Part shown: piece by piece, positions 1-7,470 of the stretch | Layout: each line of letters opens with the position of its first letter | How positions within the stretch are numbered: position 1 is the stretch's first letter | From: Natronomicrosphaera sp040876735 | GTDB taxonomy: Bacteria; Planctomycetota; Phycisphaerae; Phycisphaerales; Phycisphaeraceae | Length of the DNA stretch: 41,646 nucleotides | Assembly (NCBI GenBank): GCA_040876735.1 | Contig: JBBDPC010000007.1 | Location: 1-41,646, forward strand | Direction: 5' to 3' | Position numbers and translations under genes: made by a program | The notes under the pieces: model-generated | Database searches by the model: none | Seen by the model: the letters and a program-made list of their open reading frames with translations, nothing else | What the model was told of the DNA's origin: nothing

Positions 1-1
1 G

Positions 2-133
2 CTGACGGTGATCGACATGGGCAAGGCGATCGACAAGGCGATGGTGATCGAGTCGATCCGCCTGCTGGAGAAGACCGGCGGGCGCAGCGGCAACTACCAC
101 GCCGAAGCGAATCGGGAGGCGCGCGATGGCTGA
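2..133 (+). CDS. moaC: Cyclic pyranopterin monophosphate synthase MoaC, C-terminal fragment
   Basis: The last 43 codons of a gene that begins upstream of the window. The visible protein reads LTVIDMGKAIDKAMVIES and then KTGGRSGNYH, which matches the conserved C-terminus of MoaC, including the DMxKA motif region and the KTGGKSG-like loop. MoaC works with MoaA in the first step of molybdenum cofactor synthesis, turning the GTP-derived intermediate into cyclic pyranopterin monophosphate in the cytoplasm. Its TGA stop (131-133) lies inside the start of the next gene, an 8-nt overlap that suggests translational coupling with the Mog/MoaB gene. Only the tail is visible, but the motif and the neighbouring cofactor genes make the call secure. 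Confidence 0.9.
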   Translation: MTVIDMGKAIDKAMVIESIRLLEKTGGRSGNYHAEANREARDG

Positions 134-713
134 CATGCCGCCGATCCGCGTGGCCGTGCTGACCGTCAGCGACCGCTGCTCGCGCGGTGAAACCGTGGAC
201 ACGTCCGGCCCCGCGCTGGCAGCGATGGCCCGCACGCGCCTGGCCGCCGAAGTCGTCGCCACCGCCTGCGTGCCCGACGCCGTCGACGCGATCGCCGCGC
301 AGTTGCGCACGTGGACGAACGATGCGCCCCGGCCCGACCTGCTGCTGACCACCGGCGGCACGGGGCTGGCGCCGCGCGACGTCACGCCCGAGGCCACCGT
401 GGCCGTGCTCGAGCGCCGGCACGAAGGTCTGCTCGAACTGGCCCGTCGGCGTTGCTATGAGAAAACGCCACGCACCTACCTGTCGCGCGGCGAAGCGGGC
501 ACGCTCGGACAGACGCTCATCCTCAACCTGCCCGGCTCCGAGCGCGGCGCGACCGAGATGCTCGAAGCCTTACTCGACATCCTCCCCCACGCCATCGAAA
601 CCCTGCGCGGCGACGTCAAAGACGACGGCCGCCCCGCCCCCGGAACCCCCGGAAGCCCCGCAACGCCCGCCTCTGAGCCCGGCGAAGAGCGGGATCATAC
701 GCGTTGCGCATAA
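126..713 (+). CDS. mog: Molybdenum cofactor biosynthesis protein MogA/MoaB family
   Basis: A 195-residue protein of the MogA/MoaB family, which adenylylates molybdopterin before molybdenum insertion. The N-terminus carries the typical IRVAVLTVSDR strand, residues 75-80 give TTGGTG, followed by LAPRDVTPEAT, and the LNLPGS segment near residue 135 matches the family's C-terminal binding loop. Two starts are possible: ATG 126, overlapping the moaC stop, or ATG 135 two nucleotides after it; the first was kept because overlap is common in such operons. The C-terminal 25 residues are rich in Pro and Gly and are probably disordered. MogA versus MoaB cannot be separated from sequence alone. It lies between moaC and mobA. 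Confidence 0.9.
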   Translation: MADMPPIRVAVLTVSDRCSRGETVDTSGPALAAMARTRLAAEVVATACVPDAVDAIAAQLRTWTNDAPRPDLLLTTGGTGLAPRDVTPEATVAVLERRHEGLLELARRRCYEKTPRTYLSRGEAGTLGQTLILNLPGSERGATEMLEALLDILPHAIETLRGDVKDDGRPAPGTPGSPATPASEPGEERDHTRCA

Positions 714-820
714 AGCGCAGACGCCATCGGACGCGGCGGCTGCGCCGCACCGCGACGCGGAGGGTGGGGCTTGCCTGCGAAATCATTGCGATGCGTCTCA
801 CGCCCCCAGGTTCACCTGAC

Positions 821-1414
821 ATGCCCACCACCCCCGATCCCCTCCCCGCCTACCTGCTCGCCGGCGGCCAGTCGCGCCGCTTCGGCTCGGACAAGGCCCG
901 CGCCGAAGTCGCCGGCAGACCACTCATCGTCCGACTCGCCCGGCAACTCGCCCCGCTCGCCGTCTCCGTCACCGTCATCGCCCGCACGGCCAACGCGTAC
1001 GCCGACCTCGGCCTCACCACCCTCGGCGACGTCCACCCCGGCCAAGGACCGATGGCAGGCCTGCACACCGCGCTGCACCACGCTAAGCCGCATCACCCGT
1101 ACCTGCTGCTGGTTTCGTGCGACATGCTGGTCTGCCGGCCGCACTGGATCACCGCACTGACCGAAGCGCGCTCCACCTCCACGCAAGCCGTGGCGTTTCG
1201 CGAACAACACTGGCACCCGTTCCCGGGGCTCTACCATCGCTCGCTGCTGGCCGAGGTGGAGCGCCGCCTCAGGGCCGGCGACTTGCGGATGCAGCATCTG
1301 CTCGATGATGTGGCGACGCCCGCACCGCTGCCCGCCGACTGGCCCGCCCTGCCGCAGGCCAATACGCCGGCGGAGCTGGCCCAGGCGGTGCGCAAGCTGG
1401 AGCGCGACGCGTGA
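821..1414 (+). CDS. mobA: Molybdenum cofactor guanylyltransferase MobA
   Basis: A 197-residue nucleotidyltransferase that attaches GMP to the molybdenum cofactor. Residues 13-26 give LAGGQSRRFGSDKA, the GTP-binding signature of MobA, with a downstream VSCDML segment supplying the metal-binding aspartate. The reading frame is open further upstream, to 704, but that extension is Arg-rich and unlike the family. ATG 821 puts the signature close to the N-terminus as usual; ATG 791 is an alternative. The gene sits 107 nt after mog and 10 nt before the TauE/SafE gene, so these probably form one transcript. Length is typical of the family (about 190-210 residues). Confidence 0.88.
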   Translation: MPTTPDPLPAYLLAGGQSRRFGSDKARAEVAGRPLIVRLARQLAPLAVSVTVIARTANAYADLGLTTLGDVHPGQGPMAGLHTALHHAKPHHPYLLLVSCDMLVCRPHWITALTEARSTSTQAVAFREQHWHPFPGLYHRSLLAEVERRLRAGDLRMQHLLDDVATPAPLPADWPALPQANTPAELAQAVRKLERDA

Positions 1415-1424
1415 AGGGGATGAG

Positions 1425-2177
1425 GTGAGCGGAATCGAACTGGCCATCCTCACAGTGCTGGTGGCGGTGCTGGCGGCGCTCTACGCCTCCGTCGGCCATG
1501 GCGGCGCGTCGGGCTACCTGGCGGCGATGGCGATGTTGAGCGTAGCCCCGGCCTCGATGAAGCCCACCGCGCTGACGCTGAACATTCTCGTGGCGGGGCT
1601 GGCCACGGTGCAGTTCGCCCGGGCGGGGCATTTCGTCTGGGGCCGGTTCGTCCCCTTCGCCATCGCCTCGATGCCCTTGGCGTTTGCCGGGGGCATGATC
1701 GCCCTGCCAGCCTGGGCCTACCAGCCGCTGGTGGCGGCCGCGCTGATCTGGGCGGCGTGGCGGCTTGCCCGATCCTCCAGCAGCGCACCGGTTGAGCCAC
1801 GGCATGTGCCGATCGCGCTGGCGCTGACGGTGGGGGCACTCATCGGTCTCGTCTCCGGCCTCACGGGCGTGGGCGGGGGCATCTACCTCAGCCCGCTGCT
1901 GCTGCTGACCGGCTGGGCGACGCCGCGACAGACCGCCGCCGTCGCCGCGGCGTTCGTGCTGGTCAACTCCGTCACCGGCTTGAGCGGGCACATGCTCAGC
2001 GACGCCGCGATGCCATGGCCGCTCATCGCGTGGACCGCTCCCTCGGCCCTGGTCGGCGGCGTGCTGGGCGCCTGGCTGGGCAGCCGACACTTCGCCAACC
2101 CCACGATCCGCCAACTGCTGGCGGCGGTGCTGGTGGTGGCGGCCATCAAGACGATCGCGCTGCTGTGGCCGGCGTGA
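1425..2177 (+). CDS. TauE/SafE family membrane permease (putative sulfite or organosulfonate exporter)
   Basis: A 250-residue integral membrane protein with about eight hydrophobic segments in two similar halves. Typical TauE/SafE features include the N-terminal YASVGHGGASGYLA loop and the second-half GLTGVGGGIYLSPLLLL segment. The GTG start at 1425 was chosen because AAGGGGATGAG lies immediately upstream and 10 nt separate it from the mobA stop; a longer frame from 1305 would add 40 Arg/Pro-rich residues inside mobA. The family exports sulfite, sulfoacetate and related anions or imports sulfur compounds; substrate cannot be read here. Its position directly behind molybdenum cofactor genes is compatible with a role near a molybdoenzyme such as sulfite oxidase, but this is inference. 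Confidence 0.85.
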   Translation: MSGIELAILTVLVAVLAALYASVGHGGASGYLAAMAMLSVAPASMKPTALTLNILVAGLATVQFARAGHFVWGRFVPFAIASMPLAFAGGMIALPAWAYQPLVAAALIWAAWRLARSSSSAPVEPRHVPIALALTVGALIGLVSGLTGVGGGIYLSPLLLLTGWATPRQTAAVAAAFVLVNSVTGLSGHMLSDAAMPWPLIAWTAPSALVGGVLGAWLGSRHFANPTIRQLLAAVLVVAAIKTIALLWPA

Positions 2178-2235
2178 CGCGAACGCCCCTGGTCGAAATC
2201 TGCCGCAACCCCATGTCGCGGTTTCTCAGGCGGCA

Positions 2236-2241
2236 TACGAT
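2236..2241 (+). promoter_or_regulatory. -10-like TACGAT box 5 nt before the sdhB start
   Basis: TACGAT ends five nucleotides before ATG 2247 and no Shine-Dalgarno-like sequence is present. The spacing would place the transcription start on or next to the start codon, which is the arrangement of leaderless genes. There is no clear -35 box. Confidence 0.35.
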
Positions 2242-2246
2242 CTCAC

Positions 2247-3029
2247 ATGACCCCCGACGCCAGCGACAAGCCGACCGACGTCTTTCACGTTCGCATCAAG
2301 CGGCAGGACAATCCCGACACGCCCGCCTACTGGCAGACGTTCGAGTTGGGCTACCGCCCGAGCCTCAACGTCACCTCCATGCTCCAGGAAATCGCCGCCC
2401 ATCCGGTGACGACAGCGGGCGAGCACGTTCGCCCGCCGGTGTGGGAGGCGAACTGCCTGGAGGAAGTCTGCGGCTCCTGCACGTTCATCGTCAACGGCCA
2501 TGTGCGCCAGGGCTGCTCGGTGCTCGTCGACGAATTGCTCGAGCACGGCCGAACGATCACGCTCGAGCCGATGACCAAGTTCCCTGTCATCCGTGACCTG
2601 GTGGTCGATCGCTCGCGGATGTTCAACGACCTGATCCGGATTCGCGGCTGGGTGCCCATCGACGGCACGCACGACCTGGGTCCGGGGCCGCTGGAAAGCC
2701 CCGAAACGCAGCAGATGCGCTACGCGCTGTCCCGCTGCATGACCTGCGGCTGCTGCCTGGAAGCGTGCCCGCAGTACACCCGCGACAACCAGTTCGTCGG
2801 GCCGTTCATCTTCGCCCAGACCCTGCTGTTCAACCTCCACGCCACGGGCGGGAAGCTCAAGGGCGAGCGTCTGGACGTGATGGCCAGCCCCGGCGGCATC
2901 GACGATTGCGGCCAGGCCCAGAACTGCGTCAAGGTCTGCCCCAAGGAAGTGCCGATCACCGAAGCGATCGCTCACATCGGTCGACAGACGACGGTGCATG
3001 CGATCAAGAAATTCTTCCAGGGCCGGTAA
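2247..3029 (+). CDS. sdhB: Succinate dehydrogenase/fumarate reductase iron-sulfur subunit
   Basis: A 260-residue SdhB/FrdB protein that carries electrons from the flavoprotein subunit to the membrane anchor of complex II. Cysteines for the 2Fe-2S cluster are C70, C75, C78 and C90 (motif EANCLEEVCGSC). A second set at C164, C167, C170 and C174 (CMTCGCCLEACP) and a third at C221, C227 and C231 supply the 4Fe-4S and 3Fe-4S clusters. The EANCLEEVCGSC form resembles the non-classical SdhB of Gram-positive and delta/epsilon bacteria. The odd point is context: no sdhA or sdhC is adjacent, the upstream gene is a permease, and the downstream 440 nt hold no gene, so the subunit is encoded apart from its partners or its partners lie outside the window. 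Confidence 0.93.
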   Translation: MTPDASDKPTDVFHVRIKRQDNPDTPAYWQTFELGYRPSLNVTSMLQEIAAHPVTTAGEHVRPPVWEANCLEEVCGSCTFIVNGHVRQGCSVLVDELLEHGRTITLEPMTKFPVIRDLVVDRSRMFNDLIRIRGWVPIDGTHDLGPGPLESPETQQMRYALSRCMTCGCCLEACPQYTRDNQFVGPFIFAQTLLFNLHATGGKLKGERLDVMASPGGIDDCGQAQNCVKVCPKEVPITEAIAHIGRQTTVHAIKKFFQGR

Positions 3030-3074
3030 GTGCCCCGCCGCGTGGCAGGGCCGACGCCGAGGCGAAAGACGGAT

Positions 3075-3159
3075 AGTGGTTCACTCCGGTCTTTTGGTGG
3101 GGCAGGCGTCCCGCCTGCCGGCGGGCGAGACGCCCGCCCCACTTTGAAAGTGAACCACT
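3075..3159. repeat. Long imperfect hairpin element of the GTGGGGCGGGCGTC class
   Basis: An 85-nt inverted element. Its outer arms AGTGGTTCACT (3075-3085) and AGTGAACCACT (3149-3159) are perfect complements. Inside them, GTGGGGCAGGCGTC faces GACGCCCGCCCCAC with one mismatch. A related perfect-arm copy lies at 10354-10457. The hairpin could act as a terminator for sdhB, but there is no T-tract. Confidence 0.75.
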
Positions 3160-3463
3160 GCTGAAAGACGCGTCCGTGCGCATCGGCCGGCCGACGCTCA
3201 ACCGCGCCCCATGGATTCCGCCGGGAAACGCGGAGCTTGCCGCGCCCTCGCCCCCATGCTGCGCACAAACCGTTCGCCACACCCCTACAGGGACGCCCGA
3301 CAGACGGCCCGCCACAAAGATGCCTGGAGGGCGAGCCCCTGCAAGGCGGTGTCAGAGGTGGTGTCGGCACGCAAGTTTAGCGGGTGCATGTGGTTAACGC
3401 GGCGCGACGGCGGGGGAGAGGGTGTGGGGGTAGATGGGGATGGGCGGCGGCGGCAAGGCGGCT
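3160..3463. other. Intergenic stretch, no gene seen
   Basis: About 300 nt of GC-rich sequence between the hairpin element and the next -10-like box. Open frames exist on both strands, but they have no recognisable protein, ribosome-binding site or compatible composition, so none was called. Confidence 0.5.
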
Positions 3464-3469
3464 TATGCT
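3464..3469 (+). promoter_or_regulatory. -10-like TATGCT box 6 nt before ATG 3476
   Basis: TATGCT followed by six nucleotides and then ATGATG. No ribosome-binding site is visible between the box and the start, so a leaderless transcript is plausible. Confidence 0.35.
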
Positions 3470-3475
3470 GATTGC

Positions 3476-4306
3476 ATGATGACAACTTTCCTCTGGATCG
3501 TGGCGGGCGCGTTGGTGGCGATGCTGGGCGGGGCGGGGGTGCTGCACCTGCTGCCCCGGCTGGGGCGCGTGGGGCGGGCGGTGTCGGAGGCGTTTTGCCG
3601 GGCGCCGGCACTGGACGTGGCGGTGACGTATTTCCTGATCGTGCCGCCGGCGGCCGGGGCGGTGATGGCAGGCTGGCTGGGGTTGGCGGCGGCGGTGGTG
3701 GGCCAGGTGGTGGGGTTGCAGACGTGGGTGTGGTTGCATGAGCTGGCGCACCCGGCGGCGCGGAAGGGGCCGAGGATCGTGAAGGTGCTCAACCGGCTGG
3801 TGGGGCGGTGGCGGAACCATGCGGCGGTGTGGGTGACAGCGATCGCGGTGCCGTTGTTCTGGATCGTGCGGGTGACGGAGATGGTGGTCTACCCGCCGCT
3901 GACCTGGCTGGTGGGCCTGCCGCGGTATCGCACGGGCGAGTGGGTGAACGTGTCGCGGCAGAAGTTTGAAGGGCTGGTCGGGCATGATCTGATCTGGTGT
4001 CTGTATTGCGACTGGATGACGGGCGTCTGGTCGCTGGGGACGGAGATGCTGCGGAACGTCGAGTCGTTCTGGTGCCCGATCCGGTTCGCCAACGGCAAGA
4101 AGTGCGAGAACTGCAAGATTGATTTCCCGGATGTGGTGGGCACGCCGACGAGTCCGGCATGGGTGGCGGCGGACGGGACGATGGCGGACGTGGCGGCGTT
4201 GCTGGAGCAGCAGTACGGCCCGACGTCGTCGCAGCCGGCGGCAAACCGGTGGTTCGGGCATCCGGCACGGTTGACGGTGGAGGGGAAGGAAGTGCGGTCG
4301 TCTTGA
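3476..4306 (+). CDS. Membrane protein of unknown function with HExxH and two CxxC motifs
   Basis: A 276-residue protein not assigned to a named family. Residues 1-25, about 46-82 and 113-133 are hydrophobic and probably membrane-spanning. Between the second and third lies WLHELAH (HExxH at 88-92), the classical zinc-peptidase pattern. The C-terminal half is soluble-looking and rich in Trp and Cys: WCLYCDW (C175, C178), SFWCPIRF (C200) and CENC (C210, C213). These could bind a metal, but no known fold is evident, and HExxH alone can occur by chance. Two adjacent ATG codons (3476, 3479) can start it; a 14-residue Gly-rich extension to 3434 was excluded. It converges on the short-chain dehydrogenase gene with a strong hairpin in between. 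Confidence 0.75.
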   Translation: MMTTFLWIVAGALVAMLGGAGVLHLLPRLGRVGRAVSEAFCRAPALDVAVTYFLIVPPAAGAVMAGWLGLAAAVVGQVVGLQTWVWLHELAHPAARKGPRIVKVLNRLVGRWRNHAAVWVTAIAVPLFWIVRVTEMVVYPPLTWLVGLPRYRTGEWVNVSRQKFEGLVGHDLIWCLYCDWMTGVWSLGTEMLRNVESFWCPIRFANGKKCENCKIDFPDVVGTPTSPAWVAADGTMADVAALLEQQYGPTSSQPAANRWFGHPARLTVEGKEVRSS

Positions 4307-4332
4307 TGTGACCACGCGGGGTGGACTTGAAA

Positions 4333-4410
4333 ACATTTAGCCGCGGTGCTTGCACCGCGCTCTTCGATCCACCGGCCGCCGAGTGCGGTGCAAGCACCGC
4401 GGCTAAATGT
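4333..4410. repeat. Hairpin with perfect 26-bp arms between convergent genes (TTTAGCCGC family)
   Basis: Arms at 4333-4358 and 4385-4410 are perfect 26-nt inverted repeats beginning ACATTTAGCCGCG, and each arm also contains its own small palindrome, GGTGC-TT-GCACC. The element lies between two convergent genes, a position suited to bidirectional termination. A single-arm relative occurs at 14785-14810 with compensatory base changes. Confidence 0.85.
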
Positions 4411-4417
4411 GATGGCG

Positions 4418-5248
4418 TTACGGTCGTTCGCCGGCGCCTTGGCGGTAGTGGCGGCGCATGGCCCAGGCGGCGAAGCGGGGGAAGGCGGTGCCCAGGGCGA
4501 GCCCGAAGCGGACGGGCCAGAAGGGCCAGACCTCCGGTCGTGGTCGGCGAAGGGCCTTGACGATGGCGCGGGCGACATGGTCGGGCGTCTGGGCCAGGAA
4601 GGCGGGGGTGTTGGGCGTGTCGTGGTCGAAGGTGCGGTTGGAGCGTTGGCCGACGGTGGCGAAGAACTCGGACGTGGTGCCGATGGGGTGGACGGTGGTG
4701 ACGTGGATCTGTTCGTCGGCCAGTTCCGCGCGGAGGGCGCCGGCGGCGGCGTCCTGGGCGGCCTTGGTGGCGGCGTAGGCGCCGTAGAACGGCAGGCCGA
4801 TTTCGCTGGCGGCGGAGGAGCAGACGAGCAGATGGCGGAGGCCGGCGGGCGTGCGTTTGAGCAAGGGGGTGGCGCGTTGGAGCGTGTGGATGGTGGCGAA
4901 GTAGTTGGTTTGGAAGATGGCGTGGTGTTGTTCGTCGGTGAGGTCGAGCATGGGCACGCAGAGGCCGTAGCCGGCGTTAGCGAACGCGGCATCGAGGCGG
5001 TGGAAGGTTTGCCAGGTGGCGTCGAAGGCGGCGGCGAGGTCGTCGGGTTGGGTGACGTCGCCGGGCAGGACGAGAGCGCGGCGGCCGAGGGTTTCGAGGT
5101 CGGCGGCGAGCTGGCGGAGCTTGTCCTCACGGCGGGCGAAGAGGGCGACATGCATGCCGGCGGCGGCGGCGGCGCGGGCGGTGGCTTCGCCGATGCCGCT
5201 GCTGGCGCCGGTGATGAACAGGACCTTGTCGGTGAGGAGGCGGGGCAT
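4418..5248 (-). CDS. Short-chain dehydrogenase/reductase
   Basis: A 276-residue classical-type SDR. The dinucleotide-binding motif TGASSGIG lies at 13-20, NAG at 91-93, and the catalytic set is S145, Y158 and K162 (YAATK). ARR near 38-40 after the second strand favours NADP(H) over NAD(H), as in many reductases. The C-terminal extension after residue 230 contains aromatic and arginine-rich hydrophobic sequence, which may associate with the membrane or a lipid-like substrate. Substrate is not predictable. The ATG is preceded by TACACT six nucleotides upstream and no ribosome-binding site. A second, different SDR is encoded at 5912-6751, on the other side of pyrE. Confidence 0.88.
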   Translation of the reverse strand: MPRLLTDKVLFITGASSGIGEATARAAAAAGMHVALFARREDKLRQLAADLETLGRRALVLPGDVTQPDDLAAAFDATWQTFHRLDAAFANAGYGLCVPMLDLTDEQHHAIFQTNYFATIHTLQRATPLLKRTPAGLRHLLVCSSAASEIGLPFYGAYAATKAAQDAAAGALRAELADEQIHVTTVHPIGTTSEFFATVGQRSNRTFDHDTPNTPAFLAQTPDHVARAIVKALRRPRPEVWPFWPVRFGLALGTAFPRFAAWAMRRHYRQGAGERP

Positions 5249-5254
5249 GGGGGG

Positions 5255-5260
5255 AGTGTA
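5255..5260 (-). promoter_or_regulatory. -10-like TACACT box 6 nt before the SDR start
   Basis: On the minus strand TACACT is followed by six C residues and then the ATG at 5248. No Shine-Dalgarno sequence is present, in line with a leaderless start. Confidence 0.35.
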
Positions 5261-5318
5261 GCGTGGGGGGAAGCGGACTGGGTGACTGAAGTCGCCCAGC
5301 CTCGGGGTGGGGATGCTT

Positions 5319-5324
5319 TATACT
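5319..5324 (+). promoter_or_regulatory. -10 box TATACT 7 nt before pyrE
   Basis: TATACT, close to the sigma-70 -10 consensus, is separated from ATG 5332 by seven nucleotides. Transcription would start at about the A of the ATG. No good -35 hexamer was found at the usual distance. Confidence 0.45.
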
Positions 5325-5331
5325 GGCGGGT

Positions 5332-5859
5332 ATGACAGATGCACAGCTTATTGAGCGGATCTGCGACACGGCCCTGTTGCGCGGCGAGTTCACGTTGCGC
5401 AGCGGGCGGAAGAGCAGTTATTACCTGGACAAGTATCTCTTCGAGACGCAGCCGGACATTCTCCAGGCCCTGGCGGAGCGGTTCGCGGACCATGTGAACA
5501 ACGAGCGGGTCGACCGGCTTGCCGGGGCGGAGCTGGGCGGCATCCCGCTGGTGTCGGCCACCGCGATCGCGACCGGCAAGCCGACCGTGCTGATCCGCAA
5601 CCAGAAGAAAGAGTACGGCACCGCCAAGCAACTCGAAGGCAAGCTCGAACCAGGCGACCGCGTGCTGATCGTCGAAGACGTGGCGACCACGGGCGGACAG
5701 GTGATCGAAGCGGCGAAGGTGCTCGAAGCGGCGGGGGCGACGGTGGTGAAGATCGTGGCGGTGATCGACCGCGAGGAAGGGGCGCGGGAGAACATCGAAG
5801 GCGCGGGGTATGCGTTCGCGAGCCTGTTTACGAAGGGGGCGCTGGGGATTGAGGAGTAG
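5332..5859 (+). CDS. pyrE: Orotate phosphoribosyltransferase
   Basis: A 175-residue type I phosphoribosyltransferase that joins orotate to PRPP to give orotidine 5'-monophosphate in pyrimidine synthesis. The PRPP-binding loop VLIVEDVATTGG spans 111-122. FTLRSGRKSSYYLDKY near the N-terminus supplies the orotate-binding region, and RNQKKEYGTAKQLEG (89-103) is the mobile catalytic loop. Length fits the shorter bacterial and archaeal PyrE forms. The gene stands alone between two divergently placed SDR genes, with no other pyr gene nearby. The start at 5332 has TATACT seven nucleotides upstream and no ribosome-binding site. Confidence 0.94.
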   Translation: MTDAQLIERICDTALLRGEFTLRSGRKSSYYLDKYLFETQPDILQALAERFADHVNNERVDRLAGAELGGIPLVSATAIATGKPTVLIRNQKKEYGTAKQLEGKLEPGDRVLIVEDVATTGGQVIEAAKVLEAAGATVVKIVAVIDREEGARENIEGAGYAFASLFTKGALGIEE

Positions 5860-5911
5860 GGTAGCGGTGACTGATCCGGGTGACTGATCCGGGGCTTCGG
5901 CGCTGCGCTTC

Positions 5912-6751
5912 TCAGCCCTCGGCTTTGGCGGGAGCGGGGGGCACTTCGGCGGCGGTGGTGGTGGGCGCTTCGGCGGGCCGGCTGTGCGACGCGACGAGGC
6001 GGTGGCAGAGCGTGGGACTGAAGGCGGTGAGCCAGTCGAGGATGCGATAGTGGCGGGGGACAGCCAGTTCCAGGCGGGGCCGGTCGAGCAGGGTTTCGAT
6101 GCGGCGGGCGACGGCGTCGGGGGGAATGGCGTGTCGGCGGACGCTTTGCCAGAGCGGGCCCATGGCGGGGCCGTGGTAGTAGGCGGTGTCGACGATGCCG
6201 GGGTTGACGTAGGTGAAGTGGACGCCGGTGCGGGGATGCTCGGCGGCGAGGCTTTGGGTGGTGGTGACGAGGGCGGCCTTGGCGGCGGCGTAGGCGGCGT
6301 GACCCCACGGGCCCATCTTGGCGGAGACGGAGGTGACGTTGATCACCCAGCCTCGCCGACGCTCGAGCATCGCGGGCAATGCGAGGCGGGTGAGTTCGAT
6401 CGCGGCGTGGTAGTTGACCTGCGTGATGGCGTCGTGCTCGTCGGCGGCGGTGTCGACGAAGCGGCGGTAGACGTTGTAGCCGGCGTTGTTGACCACCACC
6501 TCGGCCGGGCCTTGCTCGGCGAGCAGGTTGACCAGGGCGCGGCGGCGCGGGGCGGGGTCGGCGAGATCGAGCGCGAGGGTCGTGCAGCCCGGGCCGGCGT
6601 GCAGCTCCGCTTGCAGATTCGCCAGCCGGTGCGTGTCCCGGCCGAGCAGGGCGAGACGGTAACCGCGCCGCGCCAGTCGACGGGCGACGCAGGCGCCGAT
6701 GCCGCCCGAGGCGCCGGTGACGATGGCCAGGGGAGCTTGGGGGTGCGTCAT
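5912..6751 (-). CDS. Short-chain dehydrogenase/reductase
   Basis: A 279-residue SDR with TGASGGIG at 12-19, NNAG at 88-91 and the catalytic residues S141, Y154 and K158. Motifs such as VVNNAGYNVYRRF and INVTSVSAKMGPWGHAAYAAAK are typical of classical SDRs of the DltE/YqjQ sort. The last 30 residues are Pro, Ala and Thr-rich and look like a disordered tail. It is only distantly similar to the SDR at 4418-5248, so this is not a recent duplication. Substrate is unknown. The gene points toward pyrE and ends about 50 nt from its stop. Confidence 0.87.
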   Translation of the reverse strand: MTHPQAPLAIVTGASGGIGACVARRLARRGYRLALLGRDTHRLANLQAELHAGPGCTTLALDLADPAPRRRALVNLLAEQGPAEVVVNNAGYNVYRRFVDTAADEHDAITQVNYHAAIELTRLALPAMLERRRGWVINVTSVSAKMGPWGHAAYAAAKAALVTTTQSLAAEHPRTGVHFTYVNPGIVDTAYYHGPAMGPLWQSVRRHAIPPDAVARRIETLLDRPRLELAVPRHYRILDWLTAFSPTLCHRLVASHSRPAEAPTTTAAEVPPAPAKAEG

Positions 6752-6814
6752 GGTTGACAGCTTATGCGAACGGACAGGGTGCGGGCCACCCTCACCTCGT
6801 CATGATGCCTCAAC

Positions 6815-7450
6815 CTACCATGCCGCCGCCCCCGGCTCCACGACCCGCCAGGTCGAGATGAACGCCGGCCCACGCACGTTGCAGTCCAGCACCCGCAGCC
6901 AGTCGGCCACGGCATGATTGGAGTTGTAGAACCAAGTGTACCGGCTCGGATGATGCACGAACGCCAGTTCGGCCGGGCGGTTGAGCACTTCGCTGTCGCG
7001 CTGGGTGTGGTACTGCTGTTGCAGCGCGGCGTGCAGGCGGTAGGCGGCCTCGCGTTCGACTTCGAGGGTGTAAAGCGCACGGGTCGCCACGTGCACCTGG
7101 TCGCGCACCGCCTCGGTCGTGGGCGGGCCGGGCAACGGCATGTAGCCCAGCGCCGCCTGCGTGGGCCAGCACAACGCGCGCAGCCCGCTGAGTGTGCCGC
7201 GCTCGGCCAGCGCGTAGTAGCGCCAGTCGCCATACGCATACCGCGCCATGCCACCGTCCGGCGTGGGCAGCACCAGGCTCGGTGTGTGCCCGTGATCCAG
7301 CAGGTAAACCGTCACCGGGTCCGCCACCTCGGCCGGCGGCACGATCGTCGTCGTGCATCCCACCGGCCAGGTCAGCAACAGCACGACCAGTACCGCCACC
7401 AGCACCACCCGCCGCACCCCTCGCGCCACAACCACTTTCCAATCACGCAT
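6815..7450 (-). CDS. Putative lipoprotein, DUF2459-like
   Basis: A 211-residue protein with a basic N-terminus, a hydrophobic stretch and then WPVGC, a plausible lipobox that would acylate Cys near residue 32 and anchor the protein to a membrane from the outside. The following VTVYLLDHGHTPSLVLPTP and YGDWRYYAL segments resemble DUF2459 proteins, which have an H-rich strand followed by a WGD-type motif. The match is by eye and moderate. Function of that family is not known. TAGGAT lies five nucleotides before the ATG, suggesting a leaderless message. An overlapping frame of similar length on the same strand was rejected because it lacks a signal sequence. Confidence 0.7.
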   Translation of the reverse strand: MRDWKVVVARGVRRVVLVAVLVVLLLTWPVGCTTTIVPPAEVADPVTVYLLDHGHTPSLVLPTPDGGMARYAYGDWRYYALAERGTLSGLRALCWPTQAALGYMPLPGPPTTEAVRDQVHVATRALYTLEVEREAAYRLHAALQQQYHTQRDSEVLNRPAELAFVHHPSRYTWFYNSNHAVADWLRVLDCNVRGPAFISTWRVVEPGAAAW

Positions 7451-7455
7451 ACCTC

Positions 7456-7461
7456 ATCCTA
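7456..7461 (-). promoter_or_regulatory. -10-like TAGGAT box 5 nt before the lipoprotein start
   Basis: On the minus strand TAGGAT is followed by GAGGT and the ATG at 7450. The GAGG is one nucleotide from the ATG, too close to serve as a ribosome-binding site, so the box is better read as a promoter for a leaderless message. Confidence 0.33.
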
Positions 7462-7470
7462 GCCGCCCAA

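Noticed and set aside
704..820. N-terminal extension of MobA to 704
   Set aside because: The 39 extra residues are Arg-rich with no similarity to MobA, and the GTP-binding signature lies close to ATG 821 as usual.
3889..5631. Open frame of about 580 codons on the minus strand spanning two genes and a hairpin
   Set aside because: Pro/Ser/Thr-rich nonsense composition crossing the SDR and pyrE in the wrong frame.
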